The notes under the pieces are model-generated. The model did no database searches and was not told the origin of the DNA. It was given only the letters and a program-made list of their open reading frames with translations. The translations under genes were made by a program, and so were the position numbers. A stretch of 17,538 nucleotides of DNA from an uncultured Porphyromonadaceae bacterium. GTDB taxonomy: Bacteria > Bacteroidota > Bacteroidia > Bacteroidales > Muribaculaceae. The stretch is from NCBI GenBank assembly GCA_900552325.1, contig URZG01000013.1, forward strand, positions 1 to 17,538, in the 5' to 3' direction. Shown piece by piece: positions 12,357 to 17,538 of this stretch. The first letter of the stretch is position 1, and each line of letters opens with the position of its first letter.

Positions 12357-13565
12357 TTACTTATAGTTTTCGGCCTGACGGCGTATATCGTTGAAAATGC
12401 GCACTTCGGCGTCGGTGAGCGCTTTGCCGCGCCGGGCCATCATGCGTTCGGCTATGGAGAAGAATTTCTCCATCGGCACATCGTTGAATCCGGCGGCGCC
12501 CCCTTCCTGGAAAGAAGCCACGAAGTTGCGGGGGAAGCCCGAGCCGTGGATATTGACGCCCACACCCACCACCGTGGCGGTGTTGAACATGGTGTTGATG
12601 CCGGCTTTGGAATGGTCAGCCATGATCAGTCCGCAGAACTGCAGGCCGGTGCGGAGGAATCGGTGAGCGGGGTAGTTCCAGAGCTTGATCTCCGTGTAGT
12701 CGTTCTTGAGGTTGGAGGCCACGCATCCGGCGCCGAGGTTGCACCACTGGCCTATCACGGCGTTGCCGAGGAAACCGTCGTGCGCCTTGTTGGAGTAGCC
12801 GAACATCACCACATTGTTGAGCTCGCCGCCCACCTTGCACCAGGGTCCGATGGTGGTGCCGGGGTAGATCTTGGTGCCCATGTTCACGGTGGCGTGTTCG
12901 AGCAGCGCGATGGGGCCGCGCAGACAGGAGCCTTCCATCACCTCCACGTCGCGCCCGATGTAGATCGGACCGTGCGAGGCGTTGAGAACCACACCCTCCA
13001 CCACGGCGCCGCTCTCGATGAAGATGAGTTCGGGCGAGCCGATGACGATGTTGCTGCGGTGGATGGGTTGCCCCTCGCGTCCCCGGCATAGGCGCTGGAA
13101 GTCATCTTCGATCTGGCGCCCGTTGAGCCGGAAAATGTCGGTCAGGCGCCGCACCTCGGTGACACGGCTGTCGAAGTGCATCACGTTCATCTCCACCCCT
13201 TCGCGTCCTATGATCCCGCGGAAAGCCCCGGGTGTGCCGCGGAAGGCCACCAGCACCTCGTCCCCCTCTGTGTTCCGGGCGGTGAGGGCGGCATCGGCCG
13301 GGAGAGTCCCGAGCGCTGCGGCGAGTTCGGGCGAGGCCACGATATTCGAGGCGATGAAGAGGGTGTCGTCCGCCTCTTTCATCGGGTATTTCTCACTGAG
13401 ATAGGGGGCTGTGAAATAAGAATAATCGCCCGGCATCATCTCCTCCCATTTCTCGCGGAGGGTAGAGGTGCCGAGAACGAAGTCAGCCACCGGCCGTGTG
13501 TACGAAAGCGGCAGAAGCTGGTCGTGCACCCCGGGAAGGTCGAAAAGAACTATGTTGCGTGTCAT
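12357..13565 (-). CDS. GlmU-like sugar nucleotidyltransferase/acetyltransferase (Bacteroidetes type)
   Basis: The 402-aa protein has an N-terminal nucleotidyltransferase-like half opening MTRNIVLFDLPGVHDQLLPL and SYTRPVADFVLGTSTLREKW, the hallmark of the alternative GlmU family of Bacteroidetes (recognised by memory as TIGR03991-like). The second half (about 190-345) is a left-handed beta-helix of hexapeptide repeats (IYIGRDVEVMEGSCL, VNMGTKIYPGTTIGPWCKVGG). Members are thought to make UDP-GlcNAc for peptidoglycan and LPS: GlcN-1-P acetylation followed by UTP-dependent uridylation. It is first in the operon, from a TTTG-N20-TATTTTTG promoter at 13607-13638. Confidence 0.85.
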   Translation of the reverse strand: MTRNIVLFDLPGVHDQLLPLSYTRPVADFVLGTSTLREKWEEMMPGDYSYFTAPYLSEKYPMKEADDTLFIASNIVASPELAAALGTLPADAALTARNTEGDEVLVAFRGTPGAFRGIIGREGVEMNVMHFDSRVTEVRRLTDIFRLNGRQIEDDFQRLCRGREGQPIHRSNIVIGSPELIFIESGAVVEGVVLNASHGPIYIGRDVEVMEGSCLRGPIALLEHATVNMGTKIYPGTTIGPWCKVGGELNNVVMFGYSNKAHDGFLGNAVIGQWCNLGAGCVASNLKNDYTEIKLWNYPAHRFLRTGLQFCGLIMADHSKAGINTMFNTATVVGVGVNIHGSGFPRNFVASFQEGGAAGFNDVPMEKFFSIAERMMARRGKALTDAEVRIFNDIRRQAENYK

Positions 13566-13606
13566 CTGAGTTTATGGTTATCGATGATGAGAGGAGGAAT
13601 TTATGG

Positions 13607-13638
13607 CAAAAATACTAATTATTTATCTGCATAACAAA
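13607..13638 (-). promoter_or_regulatory. Promoter of the GlmU-like/COG0523 operon
   Basis: On the minus strand, TTTG (13638-13635), 20 bases, TATTTTTG (13614-13607) is an exact consensus, about 42 bases before ATG 13565. Confidence 0.75.
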
Positions 13639-13668
13639 TCCACGTTATGATAATCCGTAAAAAAAACG

Positions 13669-13676
13669 TAAATTTG
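13669..13676 (+). promoter_or_regulatory. -7 element for dnaX
   Basis: TAAATTTG matches the Bacteroidetes -7 consensus 33 bases before ATG 13709; the -33 position has only a partial match. It is divergent from the GlmU-like operon promoter. Confidence 0.5.
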
Positions 13677-13708
13677 CAGTTGACATCAAACCTCCCTCCC
13701 CCCTCCCT

Positions 13709-15514
13709 ATGGAAGAAAACTATATCGTATCGGCGCGAAAATACAGGCCCTCGACCTTCTCCTCCGTCGTGGGGCAGAAAGCCCTCACGGCCACGCTGCG
13801 CAACGCCATAGCCACCAACCACCTGGCGCACGCCTACCTCTTCTGCGGCTCGCGCGGTGTGGGTAAGACCTCCTGCGCGCGTATCTTCGCCAAGACCATA
13901 AACTGCCAGAATCCCACCCCCGACGGCGACCCCTGCAACGAGTGCGCCTCCTGCCGGGCTTTCAACGAGAACCGGTCGCTCAACATCATAGAGCTCGACG
14001 CGGCCTCGAACAACTCCGTCGACGATATCCGCTCGCTGGTGGACCAGGTGCAGATCCCCCCGACCGACGGACGTTACCGCGTGTTCATCGTCGACGAGGT
14101 GCACATGTTGTCGACGCAGGCCTTCAACGCCTTCCTCAAAACCCTTGAGGAACCGCCGTCGTATGTGATCTTCATCCTCGCCACCACCGAGAAACACAAG
14201 ATCATCCCCACCATCCTGTCGCGCTGCCAGATCTACGACTTCAACCGCATCACTATAGCCGACATGATCGACCACCTCGGCTATGTGGCCTCGCAGGAGG
14301 GGATCACCGCCGAACGCCAGGCTCTCAACGTGATAGCCCGCAAGGCCGACGGCGCCATGCGCGACGCCCTCTCCATCTTCGACCAGGTGGCGGCCTCCTC
14401 GCGCGGCAACATCACCTACCAGTCGGCGATAGACAACCTCAACGTGCTCGACTCGCGCTACTATTCGCGGCTTGTCGACGCTTTCGTGGCCGGAAACGTG
14501 CCCGACGCGCTGCTGATCTACAAGGAGGTGCGCGACCGCGGTTTCGACTCGCTCTTCTTCCTAAACGGACTGTCGGGCTATCTGCGCGATCTCATGGTGG
14601 CGCGCGAACCCCGCACGATAGGGCTGCTCGACACCGACGACGAGGAACGCGCCCTGATGGCGCGCCAGGGCGCCCAGCTCCCTCCGGAATTCTATTATGC
14701 GGCGATGAGTCTCTGCAACGAGGCCGACATGGCCTACCGCACCGCCTCGTCGAAGACCTTCCTAATCGAGCTGCTGCTCATACGGTTGTGCCAACAAAAC
14801 AGCCCCTCCCCCATCTCTGACGGCGCCGGGGAGGGGCGGAAACTGCGCCCCGTGTCGGGCGCCGCGCCGACAATGACCGCCCCGGTGACCCCGCAGCCCC
14901 GGCCCGCGGCTGCTCCCGCACCGGCACCGGCGGCACCCGCCTCCCCCTCCGTAGGGTCGCGGCCTGCCGCGACCGCCACTGCGCCTCCGCCGACGGTTAA
15001 CGTAAATAATACGCCCGCGCCCCCCGCTCCGCGTCCGCGCCGCACCGGTGTCCGCGCCGCAGGGAAACATATCAGCCTGTCGTCGGCGCTCGAAGACCGT
15101 CCGCAGGAAACCGTGCAGGAGGCCCAGGCCGCAACGGCGCCACGGCGCACCACTCCGTTTGTCGACGAGGCCTTAGCTTCGCTATGGGAGGAGTTCGCCG
15201 CCGCGCGTCCCACGGCCCATCTGCTGGTCAACACCATGCGGCAAAGTTCCCCCAAACGCCGCGCCGAAGGGGAATATGTATTCGACGTTACGGTGGAGAA
15301 CCAGGCCCAGGTGGACGTGATGAACGAAACGTCGCCCGAGCTGCTGCCATTTCTCCGCGACCGGCTCAACAACGATCTCATCACACTTGAATATCATATC
15401 AACCAGGGCGCCTCGATGCCCTCGGCATGGAACGACCGCGAGCTGCTGAAACACATCGTGGACCGCCACCCATACGCCGCACGTTTCATCTCCGACTTCA
15501 AACTCACGCTCTAA
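13709..15514 (+). CDS. dnaX: DNA polymerase III subunit gamma/tau
   Basis: DnaX is the ATPase core of the clamp loader that places the sliding clamp on DNA and links it to the replicative polymerases. Walker A GSRGVGKT is at 47-54, the four zinc-ligand cysteines at 66, 76, 79 and 82, Walker B IVDEVHML at 127-134, and the sensor region TILSRCQ at 168-174. Domain III follows to ~360. Residues ~362-455 are a Pro/Ala-rich linker, coded by DNA that includes two palindromic repeats (14802-14837 and 14951-14977), and the last ~150 residues form a tau-like C-terminal domain (FVDEALASLWEEFAAARPTA...). At 601 aa it is a normal Bacteroidetes length. The next gene starts one base after the stop. Confidence 0.97.
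   Translation: MEENYIVSARKYRPSTFSSVVGQKALTATLRNAIATNHLAHAYLFCGSRGVGKTSCARIFAKTINCQNPTPDGDPCNECASCRAFNENRSLNIIELDAASNNSVDDIRSLVDQVQIPPTDGRYRVFIVDEVHMLSTQAFNAFLKTLEEPPSYVIFILATTEKHKIIPTILSRCQIYDFNRITIADMIDHLGYVASQEGITAERQALNVIARKADGAMRDALSIFDQVAASSRGNITYQSAIDNLNVLDSRYYSRLVDAFVAGNVPDALLIYKEVRDRGFDSLFFLNGLSGYLRDLMVAREPRTIGLLDTDDEERALMARQGAQLPPEFYYAAMSLCNEADMAYRTASSKTFLIELLLIRLCQQNSPSPISDGAGEGRKLRPVSGAAPTMTAPVTPQPRPAAAPAPAPAAPASPSVGSRPAATATAPPPTVNVNNTPAPPAPRPRRTGVRAAGKHISLSSALEDRPQETVQEAQAATAPRRTTPFVDEALASLWEEFAAARPTAHLLVNTMRQSSPKRRAEGEYVFDVTVENQAQVDVMNETSPELLPFLRDRLNNDLITLEYHINQGASMPSAWNDRELLKHIVDRHPYAARFISDFKLTL
14802..14837 (+). repeat. Inverted repeat inside dnaX linker
   Basis: Arms GCCCCTCCCC (14802-14811) and GGGGAGGGGC (14828-14837) are perfect 10-bp complements around 16 bases, within codons for the low-complexity linker. 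Confidence 0.8.
14951..14977 (+). repeat. Palindromic (REP-like) repeat inside dnaX linker
   Basis: This 27-base element, GTAGGG...CCGCC, has arms GGTCGCGGC and GCCGCGACC around CT. It has the same length and the same ends as the intergenic repeat at 2287-2313 but a different palindromic core. Confidence 0.65.
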
Positions 15515-15515
15515 A

Positions 15516-17538
15516 ATGAAAAAATATATCCTTACAGCGGCAGTGGCCGCCGTAACCGCCGTAACTCCCGTATGCGGGCAGACTGCGGCTGAGGCTCCGG
15601 GCATGGAGACCGTATCCGGAATCAATGCCGCCGACGCCTCGGGCTACATAGCCCGAGGCCTGATGATGGAGAGCACGGCCAACTACCGTGGCGCCGTGGA
15701 TCAGCTGCGGTATGCGCTCACCCTCTATCCGTCGCCGACGGAGCGCGAAACGGCGCTCCTGCATCTCGCCACGGCCTCGGCCCATATTCCGGGCGCCGAC
15801 GCCCGGGGGCTGTTCAGGCAGTTTCTTGACGAATATCCCGCCTCATTCTCGCGTCAGCAGGCGCTCATGGGGCTGGCCGACACATATTTCGACGATTCCT
15901 CGTGGGGCGAGGCGCTGATGGCCTACAACAAAGTGGATGCCGCCGCTCTTGACGATGCCGCAGCCGAGACGCTCCTTTATCGCAGCGCCTACTGCCTGCT
16001 CAAGACCGGCGATTACGACAAGGCCGCCCGGCTCTATTCGTCACTGGCCGCCACCGCGCGCTACGGCTCCGCCGCCCGGTTCTACCAGGGCTACATCGCC
16101 TACGCAAAGGGGGACCGCAAGGAGGCCGCCCGGATGTTCACCTCCGTGGCCTCGATAAAGACCCCTCCCTGCAATGCCGCGCCATATTACCTGGCGCAGA
16201 TAGCCTTTGCCGACAAGGATTATTCCAAAGCCGCATCGGAAGGGAAGCGCCTCCTCGCCGCGAAGGATATAAGCGAGGAATACTGCACGGAGACGGAGCG
16301 CATCGTCGGCGAGTCGCTCTATTTCACCGGCAACGGCAAGGAGGGAGCCCCCTACCTCCGTCGCTATGTCAATGCCGCGGAGCAGCCGCTCCCCTCGGCC
16401 ATGTATCTCCTCGGCGTTGACGAGTACCGAGCCGGAAATTACGACAAGGCCGTGGAATACCTCACCCCCGCCTCCGGCGAACTTTCGGCCCTGGGGCAGA
16501 GCGCCTGCCTGTATATCGGGCAGAGCTATCTGCAGACCGGCAACTACGATGCCGCTTCCATGGCCCTCCAGAAAGCCTGCCGGATGGATTTCGACGACGC
16601 TACCCGCGAGATGGCCTATTATGATTACGCCGTGGCGCATCTCAAGGGGGGACGCACGCCGTTCGGTTCGTCGGTGGCGCTTTTCGAGGATTTCCTTCAG
16701 CGCTACCCCTCCAGCACCCTCGCCCCTGAGGTACGCGACTATGTGGTGAGCGGATATGTCAACGACAACAACTATGAGGCCGCCCTCGTGGCCCTCGACC
16801 AGATAAAGCACCCCACCGAAAATCAGCGGCGCGCCCGCCAGCAGGTACTGTACCTCTCGGGTACGCGTCTGATGCAGGGGGGCGACACCCGCACTGCCAT
16901 ACGCCGGCTGACCGAGGCGCAGAATTACCGCTCGCTCGACCCGCAGATCGGAGCCGAGACCGACCTCTGGCTCGGCGAATGTCACTACCGCGAGGGGGAT
17001 TACTCCGCGGCTGACCGCAATTTCACGTCATATCTCGGTTCGGGCTATGCCCGGGGTGCCAACGAGGCCCTGGCGCGCTATGACCGCGGATATACCCGAT
17101 TCGCCCTCAAGCAGTTCGCTCCGGCAAAAGCCGACTTCAACAAATATCTCTCGCTGGCATCGGCTTCCGCCCCTGCGGCGCAGCTGGCCGACGCGCTCAA
17201 CCGTGTGGCCGACTGCGAGTATTACGCCCGCGATTTCGCCGGGGCTGCCGCCACTTACGCCCGTGCATACGAGACGGCTCCCGACCAGGGGGACTACCCT
17301 GTTTACCAGCAGGCCATGATGAAAGGTCTGCAGGGGGATTACGATGCCAAAATCGACCTCCTGGGGCAGATGCGCCGGCAGTTCCCCTCGTCGGCGCTGA
17401 CCGCATCCTCGCTGCTGGAGACCGCCGAGAGCTATGCCGCCACCGGGCGCCACGAACGTGCCCTGGAGGGGTACACCGCCGTGGCCGACCGCTTCCCCTC
17501 CACCGAGCAGGGGCGCCGCGGACTCCTCCTGTCGGCGA
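15516..17538 (+). CDS. Large secreted tetratricopeptide-repeat protein (3' end beyond window)
   Basis: The frame opens at ATG 15516, one base after the dnaX stop, and has no stop to the window end (at least 674 residues). MKKYILTAAVAAVTAVTPVCG is a signal peptide with likely cleavage before QTAAEA; the cysteine does not sit in a good lipobox. The rest is back-to-back TPR-type helix pairs, for example YRSAYCLLKTGDYDKAARLYSSL, YLLGVDEYRAGNYDKAVEYLTPA, LYIGQSYLQTGNYDAASMALQKA and DLWLGECHYREGDYSAADRNF. Long periplasmic TPR proteins act as interaction scaffolds. Co-transcription with dnaX is likely from the spacing, but the functional link is unclear. Confidence 0.9.
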   Translation, partial: MKKYILTAAVAAVTAVTPVCGQTAAEAPGMETVSGINAADASGYIARGLMMESTANYRGAVDQLRYALTLYPSPTERETALLHLATASAHIPGADARGLFRQFLDEYPASFSRQQALMGLADTYFDDSSWGEALMAYNKVDAAALDDAAAETLLYRSAYCLLKTGDYDKAARLYSSLAATARYGSAARFYQGYIAYAKGDRKEAARMFTSVASIKTPPCNAAPYYLAQIAFADKDYSKAASEGKRLLAAKDISEEYCTETERIVGESLYFTGNGKEGAPYLRRYVNAAEQPLPSAMYLLGVDEYRAGNYDKAVEYLTPASGELSALGQSACLYIGQSYLQTGNYDAASMALQKACRMDFDDATREMAYYDYAVAHLKGGRTPFGSSVALFEDFLQRYPSSTLAPEVRDYVVSGYVNDNNYEAALVALDQIKHPTENQRRARQQVLYLSGTRLMQGGDTRTAIRRLTEAQNYRSLDPQIGAETDLWLGECHYREGDYSAADRNFTSYLGSGYARGANEALARYDRGYTRFALKQFAPAKADFNKYLSLASASAPAAQLADALNRVADCEYYARDFAGAAATYARAYETAPDQGDYPVYQQAMMKGLQGDYDAKIDLLGQMRRQFPSSALTASSLLETAESYAATGRHERALEGYTAVADRFPSTEQGRRGLLLSA

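Noticed and set aside
11407..12394. Plus-strand frames opposite the COG0523 gene, including a hydrophobic Val/Met-rich one
   Set aside because: The hydrophobic stretch is the complement of the His-rich codons and is not a membrane protein.

Overview
This window looks like a chromosomal segment of a Bacteroidales bacterium. The basis is the repeated Bacteroidetes promoter signature (TTTG, 19-20 bases, TAnnTTTG), the lack of Shine-Dalgarno sequences, a Bacteroidetes-type GlmU-like protein, and a high-GC proteome. A Muribaculaceae-like gut organism is my guess, not something shown.

Layout. On the minus strand at the left are a secreted TPR protein (running off the window), dut, an 860-base repeat-rich intergenic region, and a small zinc amidase. 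Positions 3462-10885 form a roughly 7.4 kb integrative element inserted at the 3' end of a tRNA-Leu(UAA) gene. Its ends are two copies of an 18-base core, one at 3462 and one inside the tRNA. The element reads left to right: tyrosine integrase, an unknown 180-aa protein, a MerR/AlpA-type HTH protein, a 61-aa protein, perhaps a 41-aa overlapping ORF, and a large primase-helicase of the VapE type. These are followed by about 1.1 kb of iteron-like and long direct repeats, an unknown charged helical protein, and a short promoter-to-terminator transcript. To its right the host chromosome resumes with tRNA-Leu, a minus-strand operon (COG0523 GTPase metallochaperone and GlmU-like nucleotidyltransferase), and a plus-strand pair (dnaX and a large TPR protein that runs off the end).

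How it works together. Integrase and the HTH protein would drive excision and integration. The primase-helicase plus the AT-rich repeat region downstream would let the excised circle replicate. The gene order int, orf, HTH, small orf, primase and the tRNA-Leu target resemble the excision module of NBU1-type Bacteroides elements, but no relaxase, capsid or terminase gene is visible. It is therefore a minimal element that would need outside help to move between cells, as a satellite of a phage or of a conjugative element. It also carries a new terminator for the tRNA it interrupts and leaves the tRNA's old terminator stranded at the other end.

A separate warning: the first ~178 bases read in frame as UvrA of a clostridial type, fused to the TPR gene. 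This is most likely a chimeric assembly join at the edge of the sequence.
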